Shown: positions 19,039 through 27,807 of the stretch, piece by piece
Layout of the letters: each line of letters starts with the position of its first letter
Position numbering within the stretch: position 1 is the stretch's first letter
Source of the DNA: Gordonia insulae
GTDB taxonomy: Bacteria > Actinomycetota > Actinomycetes > Mycobacteriales > Mycobacteriaceae
Assembly: GCF_003855095.1 (NCBI RefSeq)
Contig: NZ_CP033972.1
Coordinates: 62,001-126,000 of the forward strand
Reading direction: 5' to 3'
DNA: 64,000 nt
Translations under genes and position numbers: made by a program
Notes under the pieces: model-generated
Database searches by the model: none
The model's input: only the letters and a program-made list of their open reading frames with translations
What the model was told of the DNA's origin: nothing

Positions 19039-19889
19039 GCACGCAGACGGTGGATCATCCGAACCCGCCCGGGGGATTCCTCGGCAGGTCACGGACATTC
19101 AGCGGTGTGTCGCCGCTCGGGGTCGGGGTGGCCTGGTTGTGGCTGAGCGTGATCGTGCTGCTGCCGCTGGCCGCGATCACCGTCCAGGCCTTCACCGACG
19201 GCTGGGGTGGATTCTGGGATGCCGTCAGTGACCCGAATGCACTGGACGCACTGTGGATCACCGTGCTGGTGTCCGTCGTGGTCGCCTTGATCAATGTCGT
19301 GTTCGGCACGCTCATCGCCTGGGTCCTGGTCCGTGACGAGTTCCCCGGCAAGGGATTCGTCAATGCCATCATCGATCTGCCGTTCGCACTCCCGACCATC
19401 GTCGCCAGCCTCGTGCTGCTGTCGCTGTACGGACCCAACAGCCCGATCGACATCCAGCTCAACGCGACCAAACCCGCGCTGGTGATCGCGCTGACGTTCG
19501 TCACCCTTCCGTTCGTGGTACGTCAGGTCCAGCCGGTGCTCATCGAACTCGACACCGACGTCGAGGAGGCCGCGGCCGTGCTCGGGGCGAGCAACTGGGT
19601 GACCTGGACCAAGATCGTGTTGCCTGCGCTCCTGCCGGCGATCCTGACGGGTGCGGGACTGGCGTTCACCCGGGCCATCGGCGAGTTCGGCTCGGTCGTG
19701 CTCATCGGTGGAAACATTCCCGGCGACACCCAGGTCGCCTCCCAGTACATCCAGCAGCAGATCGAGATCGACGAACCGGTGAATGCCGCCGCGGTCTCGG
19801 TGATGTTGCTGCTCATCGCGTTTGTCGCGCTGCTCATCCTGCGGGTGGTCGGCCGACGTCAATCCGTGCGGGAAGGACAGGATCGATGA
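19035..19889 (+). CDS. cysT: Sulfate ABC transporter permease CysT
   Basis: The 284-residue integral membrane protein has about six helices. The EAA coupling loop, EEAAAVLGASNWVTWTKIVLP (interrupted here only by its usual variable residues), lies at about residues 175-195 and contacts the CysA ATPase. It forms the translocation channel with CysW. ATGA overlaps join it to subI before and cysW after, so the four transporter parts are made together. Confidence 0.95.
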   Translation: MSTQTVDHPNPPGGFLGRSRTFSGVSPLGVGVAWLWLSVIVLLPLAAITVQAFTDGWGGFWDAVSDPNALDALWITVLVSVVVALINVVFGTLIAWVLVRDEFPGKGFVNAIIDLPFALPTIVASLVLLSLYGPNSPIDIQLNATKPALVIALTFVTLPFVVRQVQPVLIELDTDVEEAAAVLGASNWVTWTKIVLPALLPAILTGAGLAFTRAIGEFGSVVLIGGNIPGDTQVASQYIQQQIEIDEPVNAAAVSVMLLLIAFVALLILRVVGRRQSVREGQDR

Positions 19890-20818
19890 AGGTCTCACCT
19901 TTCACCCGGTACACGCTCCGGACAATTGCGCTGATCTACCTGTTCATCCTGCTGATCGTGCCGGTCGGGCTGATCTTCTGGCGGTCGTTCGAGCACGGCC
20001 TCGGCCAGTTCTGGGAGTGGATCACCACGCCCGCCGCCATCGCGGCGCTCCAATTGAGCCTGCTGATCGTGGTGATCGTCGTGCCGCTCAACGTGATCTT
20101 CGGCATCGTCACCGCTCTGGCGCTGGTACGCGGCCGGTTCCGTGGCAAGGGTTTCCTGCAAGCCGTGGTGGATCTGCCCTTCGCGGTCTCGCCGGTGGTC
20201 GCGGGTGTCGCCCTGATCCTGCTGTGGGGCTACGGCGGTTGGTTCGGCGGCATCGAGAGCACCGGCTTCCGGATCATCTTCGGATTCCCCGGACTCGTCC
20301 TCGCCACACTCTTCGTCACCCTCCCGTTCGTGGTGCGTGAGGTCGAGCCCGTGCTGCGGGAGATCGGCACCGAACAGGAACAGGCGGCGGCGACCCTCGG
20401 CGCCAACGGGTGGCAGACATTCAGCCGGATCACGCTCCCGGCGATCCGCTGGGGCCTTACTTACGGCATCGTCCTGACGGTGGCCCGCGCCCTGGGCGAG
20501 TACGGGGCCGTCACGATGGTGTCGTCGAACTTCCCGGGGATCTCGCAGACGCTCACGTTGCTGGTCAACTCGCGCTACACCGACGACTACAACGAATTCG
20601 GTGCCTACGCCGCGGCGACGCTGCTGATGTTCGTCGCGATCCTGGTGCTCGTCGCGATGACCCTCGTCGAACGTCGGGCCAAGGGCCGCTACGCGGAGGC
20701 GAGCACCACCTACGCGGGCAGCACCGAGGCGACCGAGGTCGAGGCCGACCTCACCCCTCCGCACGGACCCCGATCCATCGATGCCCAGCAGCTCGTGCAC
20801 CACAAGGAAGGCGTGTGA
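19886..20818 (+). CDS. cysW: Sulfate ABC transporter permease CysW
   Basis: The 310-residue partner of CysT shows the paired EAA loop ([20 protein letters not shown]) at about residues 170-190, then [15 protein letters not shown], the usual CysW signature. A hydrophilic C-terminal tail of about 45 residues extends beyond the last helix and is longer than in enteric CysW. The stop is followed immediately by the cysA start. Confidence 0.95.
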   Translation: MKVSPFTRYTLRTIALIYLFILLIVPVGLIFWRSFEHGLGQFWEWITTPAAIAALQLSLLIVVIVVPLNVIFGIVTALALVRGRFRGKGFLQAVVDLPFAVSPVVAGVALILLWGYGGWFGGIESTGFRIIFGFPGLVLATLFVTLPFVVREVEPVLREIGTEQEQAAATLGANGWQTFSRITLPAIRWGLTYGIVLTVARALGEYGAVTMVSSNFPGISQTLTLLVNSRYTDDYNEFGAYAAATLLMFVAILVLVAMTLVERRAKGRYAEASTTYAGSTEATEVEADLTPPHGPRSIDAQQLVHHKEGV

Positions 20819-20819
20819 C

Positions 20820-21830
20820 ATGTCCATCTCGGTTATCGGCGCAAACAAACGGTACGGCGATTTCGCGGCGCTCGACGACGTGTCGATCGACATCCCGGCG
20901 GGCTCGCTGACCTCGCTCCTCGGACCGTCGGGCTCCGGCAAATCGACACTGCTACGGGCGATCGCGGGCCTGGACAGTCTCGACTCCGGCACTGTCATCA
21001 TCAGCGGCAACGATGTGTCCGGCGCTGCTCCGCAGAAGCGCGACATCGGGTTCGTGTTCCAGCACTACGCCGCGTTCAAGCATCTGAACGTCCGGGACAA
21101 CATCGCGTTCGGTCTGAAGATCCGCAAGCGTCCCAAGGCCGAGGTCGATGCCAAGGTCGATGAGCTTCTCGAGATCGTCGGACTCACCGTGTTCCAGAAG
21201 CGGTTTCCCGCCCAGTTGTCCGGCGGTCAGCGTCAGCGGATGGCGCTGGCACGGGCGCTGGCCGTCGACCCACAGGTGTTGCTCCTCGACGAGCCGTTCG
21301 GCGCCCTCGACGCCAAGGTGCGCGAGGATCTGCGAAAGTGGTTGCGCCGCTTGCACGAAGACGTCAACGTGACGACGGTTCTGGTCACCCACGACCAGCA
21401 GGAAGCGCTCGACGTCAGCGATCGCATCGCGGTGCTGAACAAGGGACGCATCGAGCAGGTCGGTTCGCCCGACGACCTCTACGATCGCCCGGCGAACGAG
21501 TTCGTCGCCTCGTTCCTCGGTTCCACCGTTCGTCTCAACGGAGAACTCGTGCGTCCGCACGACATCCGGATCGGTCGCAATCCGGAGTTGGCGTTGCCTG
21601 CCGCGGATGCGTCACTCGACACGGGCGTCATCAAGGCGACCGTGGCCCGGGTGGTGAACCTGGGCTTCGAGACCCGGGTGGAGCTGATCTCCGCCGCCAC
21701 CGGCGACGAGTTCCAGGCGCAGATCACCCGCGGGGACGCCAACGCGCTGAATCTGCAGGCGGGGGAGACGATCTACGCCCGGGCGACGAAGGTCGCCGCG
21801 TTGACCGAAACCGTGGTTGCCGACTCCTGA
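20820..21830 (+). CDS. cysA: Sulfate ABC transporter ATP-binding protein
   Basis: The 336-residue ATPase carries Walker [10 protein letters not shown] (about 36-44), signature LSGGQRQR (about 135), Walker [12 protein letters not shown] and the switch His in [10 protein letters not shown]-terminal TOBE-like regulatory domain follows ([14 protein letters not shown]). It powers sulfate import through CysTW. ATG 20820 lies next to the cysW stop. Its last 58 bases overlap the convergent chelatase gene tail to tail. Confidence 0.95.
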   Translation: MSISVIGANKRYGDFAALDDVSIDIPAGSLTSLLGPSGSGKSTLLRAIAGLDSLDSGTVIISGNDVSGAAPQKRDIGFVFQHYAAFKHLNVRDNIAFGLKIRKRPKAEVDAKVDELLEIVGLTVFQKRFPAQLSGGQRQRMALARALAVDPQVLLLDEPFGALDAKVREDLRKWLRRLHEDVNVTTVLVTHDQQEALDVSDRIAVLNKGRIEQVGSPDDLYDRPANEFVASFLGSTVRLNGELVRPHDIRIGRNPELALPAADASLDTGVIKATVARVVNLGFETRVELISAATGDEFQAQITRGDANALNLQAGETIYARATKVAALTETVVADS

Positions 21831-22558
21831 ACGGTGGGGCGGTCGGCAGACGCCGCAGCCCAGTAGTGGTGGCACACCGCGTCCACGATGTCGCGGTGTG
21901 CACCCAACGGCCCGGCCACCAGGGAGCCCGGTGCGTGGTCATCAAGGGCGGCTTCCACCCGTTCGGTGAGCAGTCCCGCGGACAAGAAGTAGGGACTGAC
22001 CGCGATTCGCTGTGCGCCGGCCGCGCGCAGTCGTCGGATCGCGGAGCGCAGCCGATGTTCGCGAGGGCCGAGTTTGGTCGCGAACACCACTTCGACGGGG
22101 CGGTTCAGCAGCGTCGACAACTCGATCGCGCGACGCCGGACATGCTGATCGGCGCTCGGGTCCGACGATCCGACCGCGCTGAGCACGATGCCGGTCCGGC
22201 CGTCGGCGGCATTCACGCCTGCCTCGCGCAGGCGGTCGGCCAGCGCCGATGCGAGCGGGAACTCGCCGATGACATCGGCCTGCATGATCGCCCGCCCGGG
22301 TCGTTCGTGCGCGGCGACGATCGCGGGGAGATCGACCTTCTGGTGATAGCCCGCCGCGAACAGCAGCGGCACCACCACACAGTCCCCGGTCACCTCGTCG
22401 AGCGTGTCCCCGACCAACGGCTCGTTGAGATCCAGGTAGGACAACCGCACGTCGGCACCGGGCAGCGCATCGGCCACGGCGTCGCGCACACGCCCGGCGG
22501 TCGCCGGGAAACGTGCGTCGCGACTGCCGTGTGCGACGAGCAGCAGGGTGGGGAGCAC
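21773..22558 (-). CDS. Sirohydrochlorin chelatase (CbiX/SirB type)
   Basis: The 261-residue protein begins [16 protein letters not shown], the HGSRD motif with the metal-binding His, and has a second set of chelatase residues in [18 protein letters not shown] (His at about residue 82). A tandem two-domain arrangement is typical of actinobacterial versions (Rv2393-like). The expected reaction is insertion of Fe2+ into sirohydrochlorin to give sirohaem, the cofactor of the sulfite reductase encoded at the head of this operon. A cobalt chelatase role cannot be excluded. GTG 22558 lies 17 bases after the cysN stop. Confidence 0.85.
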   Translation of the reverse strand: MLPTLLLVAHGSRDARFPATAGRVRDAVADALPGADVRLSYLDLNEPLVGDTLDEVTGDCVVVPLLFAAGYHQKVDLPAIVAAHERPGRAIMQADVIGEFPLASALADRLREAGVNAADGRTGIVLSAVGSSDPSADQHVRRRAIELSTLLNRPVEVVFATKLGPREHRLRSAIRRLRAAGAQRIAVSPYFLSAGLLTERVEAALDDHAPGSLVAGPLGAHRDIVDAVCHHYWAAASADRPTVQESATTVSVNAATFVARA

Positions 22559-22575
22559 CGGGGAACCGAACCGGC

Positions 22576-23892
22576 TCAGACGAGTTCGGGTGCCGCGGTC
22601 AGATGCAGATTCTCCAACGCGTCCCCGACGAGGCCGGCACCGAGGGTGTTGCCGCCCTGCGGATCGATCAGCAGGAAGCTGCCCGACTCGCGGTTGACCT
22701 GATAGTCGTCGGCGGCGATCGGCTCTGCGGTCTGGATCGCGATGCGTCCGATCTGGTTCAGCTCGACGGTGTCCGGCGCGTCCACCAGCGACAGGTTCTG
22801 CTCGTCGAAGAGCACCTCGAGTGACCCGACGATGGCCTGCGTCGTCTTGGTGCCGTGCTTGAGGAGTAGCCGTGCGCCGGGGCGCAGTGCCTTCTCGGCG
22901 AGCCAACAGACGGTTGCGCTGAACTGCTGCACCGGCTCCGGGGCGTCGACCGCGCTCGCGATGAGGTCACCGCGTGAGGCATCGACGTCGTCGGAGAGCA
23001 GGATCGTCACGCTGCGGCCGGTGTGCGCGGTGGCGAGTTGTCCGTCGGCGGTGTCGATCTGGCTGACCGTGGTGCGCGTGCCGGACGGCAGGATCACCAC
23101 TTCGTCGCCGACCGACACCCGGCCGGCCGCGATCTGGCCGGCATACCCCCGGTAGTCGGGGAACTCCGGCGTCCGCGGGCGGATCACGTACTGGACCGGG
23201 AATCGCAAACCGACCTGCTTGCGGTCGGTCAGGTTCGGCACGGTCTCGAGATGCTCGATGAGAGTGGGGCCGTCGTAGAACGACGTGTTCTCCGAACGGG
23301 TGGCCACGTTGTCGCCGTTGAGCGCCGACACCGGGATCGAGATGACCTGTTCTGCCGACCAGCCGAGGGACCGGGTCAGTTCGGCGAACTCGGCCGAGAT
23401 CTCCGCGTACACCGACGCCGCATCCTCGACGAGGTCGATCTTGTTGACGGCCAGCACGAGCTGCGGCACACCGAGGAGGGCCATGACCGCGGCGTGACGT
23501 CGGGTCTGGGAGACCACACCGTTGCGCGCATCGACCAGCAGGATCACCAGTTGTGCGGTGGACGCACCGGAGACGGTGTTGCGGGTGTACTGCACGTGCC
23601 CGGGGGTGTCGGCGAGGACGAATGATCGTGCGGGCGTGGCGAAGTAGCGGTACGCGACATCGATGGTGATGCCCTGTTCACGCTCGGCGCGCAGGCCGTC
23701 GACGAGCAACGACAGGTCCGGGCCCTCGAGGCCGCGATCCACCGACGCCTTCGTGACGGCGTCGATCTGGTCGGCGAGTACCGATTTGGTGTCGTAGAGC
23801 AACCGTCCGACGAGGGTCGACTTACCGTCGTCCACACTGCCCGCGGTCGCGATGCGCAGCAGGTCCGGAGCGTGGTGGTGGATCGAGCTCAT
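22576..23892 (-). CDS. cysN: Sulfate adenylyltransferase subunit 1 (GTPase)
   Basis: The 438-residue protein is an EF-Tu-like GTPase with the P-loop GSVDDGKSTLVG (about 18-29), DTPGH, NKID and beta-barrel domains. It couples GTP hydrolysis to sulfate activation by CysD, giving adenosine 5'-phosphosulfate. It ends without the APS-kinase (CysC) domain fused in M. tuberculosis CysNC. That fits a cluster devoted to reduction via APS reductase. Its ATG shares one base with the cysD stop. Confidence 0.95.
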   Translation of the reverse strand: MSSIHHHAPDLLRIATAGSVDDGKSTLVGRLLYDTKSVLADQIDAVTKASVDRGLEGPDLSLLVDGLRAEREQGITIDVAYRYFATPARSFVLADTPGHVQYTRNTVSGASTAQLVILLVDARNGVVSQTRRHAAVMALLGVPQLVLAVNKIDLVEDAASVYAEISAEFAELTRSLGWSAEQVISIPVSALNGDNVATRSENTSFYDGPTLIEHLETVPNLTDRKQVGLRFPVQYVIRPRTPEFPDYRGYAGQIAAGRVSVGDEVVILPSGTRTTVSQIDTADGQLATAHTGRSVTILLSDDVDASRGDLIASAVDAPEPVQQFSATVCWLAEKALRPGARLLLKHGTKTTQAIVGSLEVLFDEQNLSLVDAPDTVELNQIGRIAIQTAEPIAADDYQVNRESGSFLLIDPQGGNTLGAGLVGDALENLHLTAAPELV

Positions 23893-24845
23893 CAGAAGTA
23901 TCCTTCGCGTTTGCGGTCTTCCATGGCGGCCTCGGAGACGCGGTCATCACCGCGGGTGGCACCACGTTCGGTCAGCCGGGAGGCGGCGACCTCGTCGAGG
24001 ACGGCGTCGTTGTCGGCGGCATCGGAGAGGACCGCGCCGGTGGACGAGCCGTCCCCGACAGTGCGGTAGCGCACCGAAAGTCGTTGCAGCTCCTCACCCT
24101 CGCGCGGACCGCCCCACGGCCCGGGGGTCATCCACATGCCGTCGCGGAGGAACACGTCGCGCTGGTGGGCGTAATAGATCTGCGGCAGCAACACCTGCTC
24201 ACGGGCGATGTAGCGCCACACGTCGAGCTCGGTCCAGTTGGACAGCGGGAACACGCGGACGTGCTCGCCCGGCGCGTGCCGGCCGTTGTAGAGGTTCCAG
24301 AGCTCCGGACGCTGCCGCTTCGGGTCCCACTGTCCGAAAGCGTTGCGCAGGGAGAAGATCCGCTCCTTGGCGCGCGACCGCTCCTCGTCGCGACGACCAC
24401 CGCCGAAGACCGCGTCGAAGCGGTTCTCGGTGATCGCGTCGAGCAGCGGGATGGTCTGCAGCGGGTTGCGGACACCGTCGGGACGTTCGGTCAGCCGGCC
24501 GTCGGCCAGATAGTCCTCGACCTTGGCGACGTGCAGCCGGAGGTTGTACCGCTCGACGACCTGGTCGCGGAACTCGAGCACCTCGGGCAGGTTGTGTCCC
24601 GTGTCGACGTGCAACAGCGCGAACGGCAGGGGAGCGGGCCAGAAGGCCTTGAGCGCAACGTGCAACAGGACCGTCGAGTCCTTGCCGCCGGAGAAGAGGA
24701 TCACCGGGCGCTCGAACTCGCCTGCGACCTCACGGAAGATGTGGATCGCCTCCGACTCGAGGGCGTCGAGAGTGCTGAAGTCGTCCGCGGTGTCGACGAC
24801 GGCAGCGGCCGCGGCGGAGTTGGCAGTCGTATCGGCGATGGTCAT
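23892..24845 (-). CDS. cysD: Sulfate adenylyltransferase subunit 2
   Basis: The 317-residue ATP-PPase has the pyrophosphatase loop SGGKDSTVLLH (about residue 57), HVDTGHNLPEV, GGGRRDEERSRAKERIFSLR and the C-terminal RKREGYF typical of CysD. It adenylates sulfate in complex with CysN. The start is ATG 24845, which overlaps the cysH stop. The frame continues upstream inside cysH but shows no homology there. Confidence 0.96.
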   Translation of the reverse strand: MTIADTTANSAAAAAVVDTADDFSTLDALESEAIHIFREVAGEFERPVILFSGGKDSTVLLHVALKAFWPAPLPFALLHVDTGHNLPEVLEFRDQVVERYNLRLHVAKVEDYLADGRLTERPDGVRNPLQTIPLLDAITENRFDAVFGGGRRDEERSRAKERIFSLRNAFGQWDPKRQRPELWNLYNGRHAPGEHVRVFPLSNWTELDVWRYIAREQVLLPQIYYAHQRDVFLRDGMWMTPGPWGGPREGEELQRLSVRYRTVGDGSSTGAVLSDAADNDAVLDEVAASRLTERGATRGDDRVSEAAMEDRKREGYF

Positions 24846-25591
24846 GCGTGCAGCCCACATTCTGTCTTGGCGCGACCGGCCCAACGGCCACTGCGCGGAT
24901 CGGATCCGGGTTCGGGTTTGACGGTGCACGGCGCGCAGCCGATCGACGGATAGCCGTCGTCGACCAACGGATTGACCAGCACCCCTTTGCTGTCGATGTA
25001 GTCCTGCATGGTCTCGTCGGACCACGCGGCGATCGGGTTGATCTTCACCAGCCCGAAGCCCTCGTCGAAGGAGATGAGCGGCGCGTTCGCGCGGGTCGGA
25101 GCCTCGACGCGACGGATACCGGTGATCCACGCGTCGTAGGGCTGCAGTCCCGCCTTGAGCGGGACGACCTTGCGCAGCCGGCAGCATTCACCGGGATCGC
25201 TCGCGAACAGGTTGCGCCCCAACAGCTCATCCTGTTGAGCGACGGAGTGCTCCGGGGTCAGGTTGACCATCTCGACGCCGTAGACCTGCTCGACCGCGTC
25301 GCGTGTGCCGATGGTCTCGGCGAAGTGATAACCGGTGTCGAGGAACAACACCTTGACCGGCGATCCGTCCAGCAGCTCACGGTCGACGTGCTTGACGGCC
25401 AGATCGACGAGGGCCGCGTCCTGCATGTTCGACGCGACGACGAAGTTGTCGCCGAAGTTCTCCGCGGTCCAGCGGATCAGTTCTTCCGGGGTCGCGTCGG
25501 CACCGAGGTCCCGGGCGCCCTTCTCCGCGATCGCACGCAACTCGGATTCGGTATGCCGGCGCCCGGTGGTTGCAGATGTTGACGCGGTCAT
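24842..25591 (-). CDS. cysH: Phosphoadenylyl/adenylyl-sulfate reductase (APS type)
   Basis: The 249-residue protein has the nucleotide-binding VVASNMQDAALVDL and LFLDTGYHFAET segments, the Fe-S cluster cysteines in GECCRLRK and IGCAPCT, and the catalytic C-terminal ECGLH. The CC...CxxC pattern marks the 4Fe-4S enzymes that usually reduce APS directly, with thioredoxin, to sulfite. This agrees with the absence of an APS kinase nearby. The gene overlaps sir by 4 bp and cysD by 4 bp. Confidence 0.95.
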   Translation of the reverse strand: MTASTSATTGRRHTESELRAIAEKGARDLGADATPEELIRWTAENFGDNFVVASNMQDAALVDLAVKHVDRELLDGSPVKVLFLDTGYHFAETIGTRDAVEQVYGVEMVNLTPEHSVAQQDELLGRNLFASDPGECCRLRKVVPLKAGLQPYDAWITGIRRVEAPTRANAPLISFDEGFGLVKINPIAAWSDETMQDYIDSKGVLVNPLVDDGYPSIGCAPCTVKPEPGSDPRSGRWAGRAKTECGLHA

Positions 25592-27372
25592 CGCAGTGCC
25601 TCCTCATCAGCACGAACGGCCCACTGTGCGAACCGCTCTCCTTGATCTCGCTGGTCCACGTAGTTCCGCACGACGCGGTCGATGTAATCGCCGAGCTCGG
25701 TCGAGAGGACCTTGTGCTGGCGCAGCTTCCGGCCGAAACCGGAGTCCTGCCCCAGGCTGCCGCCGAGATGCACCTGGAAACCGTCGGTCTGATTGCCGTC
25801 CTCGTCCTCGACGAGCTGACCCTTGAAGCCGATGTCGGCCACCTGCGAGCGCGCGCAGGAGTTCGGGCATCCGTTGATGTTGACGGTGATCGGGACGTCG
25901 AGGGCCGAGTTGATGTCGGCCAGACGCTCCTCGAGCTCGGGCACGAGCCGCTGGGAACGCTTACGGGTCTCGGTGAACGACAGCTTGCAGAACTCGATCC
26001 CGCTGCACGCCATCAGGTTCTGTCGCCAGTTGGACGGACGCGCCGACAGTCCGAGCGCGCCGACCTCGGAGATGATCTGCTCGACCTTGTCGTCGGGGAT
26101 GTCGAGCACCACCAGCTTCTGGTACGGCGTGAAGCGGATGCGGTCGGACCCGGCACGCTCGGCGGCGTCGGCGACGGCGGTGAGAATGGTGCCGGAGACG
26201 CGGCCCGCGATGGCGGCGAATCCGACGGAGTTCAGACCGTTCTTGAGTCGCTGCACGCCGACGTGGTCGCGGGGGCGGGTCAGCGGCTGCGGGGCGGGGC
26301 CGTCGATCAGCTTGCGGCCCAGGTATTCGTCCTCGAGCACCTGACGGAACTTCTCGATGCCCCAGTCCTTGATGAGGAACTTCAGGCGGGCCTTGGCGCG
26401 CAGGCGACGGTAGCCGTAGTCACGGAAGATCGAGACGACGCCCTCCCACACATCCGGGACCTCGTCGAGCGGAATCCATGCGCCGACCCGTTGCGCCAGC
26501 ATCGGATTGGTGGACAGACCGCCACCAACCCACAGGTCGAGACCGGGGCCGTGTTCGGGATGGTCCACTCCGATGAATGCGATGTCGTTGGTCTCGTGAG
26601 AGACGTCCTGCAGGCCGGAGATCGCCGTCTTGAACTTGCGGGGCAGGTTCGAGTACTGCGGATCGCCGATGTAGCGGCGCACGATCTCGTCGATCGCGGG
26701 AGTCGGGTCGAGCACCTCGTCGACGGCGTCGCCGGCCAACGGGGAGCCGAGCACGACGCGAGGGCAGTCGCCGCAGGCCTCGGTGGTCTTGAGGCCCACG
26801 CCTTCGATCCGTTCCCAGATCGTCGGGACGTCCTCGATGCGGATCCAGTGGTACTGCACGTTCTCGCGGTCCGACAGGTCCGCGGTGTCGCGGGCGAACT
26901 CGGTCGAGATCTGCCCCAGCGTCCGCAACTGCGCCACGTTCAGCGCGCCCGCGTCGCAGCGGATGCGCATCATGAAGTGGTTGTCCTCGAGGATGTCGAT
27001 GTTCTCGTCGCCGGTCCAGGTGCCGTCGTAACCCTCTTTGCGCTGGGTGTAGAGACCCCACCAGCGCATGCGGCCACGCAGATCCTGCTTGTCGATCGAG
27101 TCGAAACCCTGCTTGGAGTAGATGTTCTCGATCCGCGCCCGGACGTTGAGCGGGTTGTCGTCCTTCTTGACCTGCTCGTTGGGGTTCAGCGGCTCGCGAT
27201 AGCCGAGCTTCCACTGACCTTCGGCCCGACGCTTGGTGGGCCGCGCCTTGCGGGCCGGACGCTCGCCGCGCGCCGCGGGCTTGGTCCGGGTTGCGGGACC
27301 ATCCCCGTTCGCCGGCTCACTTGCGGCCGCGTCAGAGGTGGTCACGGAAAGATCGTCGGTGGTGGACGTCAT
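25588..27372 (-). CDS. Sulfite reductase, ferredoxin-dependent (NirA/Sir)
   Basis: The roughly 594-residue sirohaem/4Fe-4S enzyme reduces sulfite to sulfide using ferredoxin. Cluster ligands are seen in MACSGIEFCK and NINGCPNSCARSQ near residues 425-510. WWGLYTQR and ACGDCPR carry the Tyr and Cys that form the active-site cross-link in M. tuberculosis NirA. A basic Ala/Lys/Arg N-terminus precedes the core. ATG 27372 has CAGGAGA at a good distance; the open frame extends eight codons further. It is the first gene of the sir-cysH-cysD-cysN-chelatase operon. Confidence 0.93.
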   Translation of the reverse strand: MTSTTDDLSVTTSDAAASEPANGDGPATRTKPAARGERPARKARPTKRRAEGQWKLGYREPLNPNEQVKKDDNPLNVRARIENIYSKQGFDSIDKQDLRGRMRWWGLYTQRKEGYDGTWTGDENIDILEDNHFMMRIRCDAGALNVAQLRTLGQISTEFARDTADLSDRENVQYHWIRIEDVPTIWERIEGVGLKTTEACGDCPRVVLGSPLAGDAVDEVLDPTPAIDEIVRRYIGDPQYSNLPRKFKTAISGLQDVSHETNDIAFIGVDHPEHGPGLDLWVGGGLSTNPMLAQRVGAWIPLDEVPDVWEGVVSIFRDYGYRRLRAKARLKFLIKDWGIEKFRQVLEDEYLGRKLIDGPAPQPLTRPRDHVGVQRLKNGLNSVGFAAIAGRVSGTILTAVADAAERAGSDRIRFTPYQKLVVLDIPDDKVEQIISEVGALGLSARPSNWRQNLMACSGIEFCKLSFTETRKRSQRLVPELEERLADINSALDVPITVNINGCPNSCARSQVADIGFKGQLVEDEDGNQTDGFQVHLGGSLGQDSGFGRKLRQHKVLSTELGDYIDRVVRNYVDQRDQGERFAQWAVRADEEALR

Positions 27373-27474
27373 GAAGTCTCCTGCGCCGACGCGCACGCAC
27401 GTCAGCAGTCACGAAAGGTGGGCTGGAAACGTGCCGGCATACCCGCGATGAGCGGGGACTTCTCTGGGCCGACC

Positions 27475-27516
27475 GTCGTCGTGGGACGACAGGGGGACAC
27501 GTCGTCTAAGGACGAC
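27475..27516. promoter_or_regulatory. Two tandem GTCGTC-N4-GACGAC palindromes in the sir/hemW intergenic region
   Basis: Perfect 16-bp palindromes lie at 27475-27490 (spacer GTGG) and 27501-27516 (spacer TAAG). Each is followed by AG, and their centres are 26 bp apart. They sit about 100-145 bp upstream of the sir start, inside its probable 5' leader or promoter. They could be a double operator or two small hairpins in the sir leader. GTCGTC words are common in this genome, but two identical palindromes in non-coding DNA are less so. No regulator is assigned. Confidence 0.45.
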
Positions 27517-27634
27517 AGAATGCGCTGCAGACGCGCTTGAGATCAATGTGGCGTCGAGCTGCGAGCCACACCCCTGGGGAAGTCACGTCGTTCATAGTGC
27601 CACGATCACCCTTGACTCGTCTACTTGGGTTTAT

Positions 27635-27655
27635 TTTGCCTCACCGTGAGGCAAA
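27635..27655. promoter_or_regulatory. 21-bp palindrome TTTGCCTCA-N3-TGAGGCAAA, candidate operator
   Basis: Nine-base perfect arms flank CCG. The site lies mid-way between the divergent sir and hemW genes, next to TTGACT (27612-27617) and TATTTT (27632-27637), which resemble promoter hexamers with a short spacer. Its AT-rich outer arms stand out in this GC-rich DNA. The remaining parts of the 27373-27807 gap show no gene-like sequence; the 72-codon frame there has no homology or codon signal. Confidence 0.5.
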
Positions 27656-27807
27656 CCCGGCTTGCGCTTCCTACTTGTTGGAGTCAAGGCATCCGGGGCG
27701 GGTGGTATTCCCGGGGTTCGGATCAGTCCGGCCGTGCTTCGGTTCCCGATCGTGACCTTCCGCGACGTGGTGCTGATCACACGACGGTCGGCGCGCATGA
27801 TGGAGGT

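Noticed and set aside
25570..27540. A 656-codon plus-strand frame opposite sir
   Set aside because: It mirrors the sulfite reductase coding strand and shows no recognisable motif; sir itself is unambiguous.
27537..27755. A 72-codon frame in the sir/hemW gap
   Set aside because: No homology, poor codon pattern, and it runs through the palindromic promoter elements.
27373..27807. SAM riboswitch or other known leader RNA upstream of sir
   Set aside because: No conserved riboswitch core could be recognised by eye. Only short palindromes are visible. A covariance-model search would be decisive.
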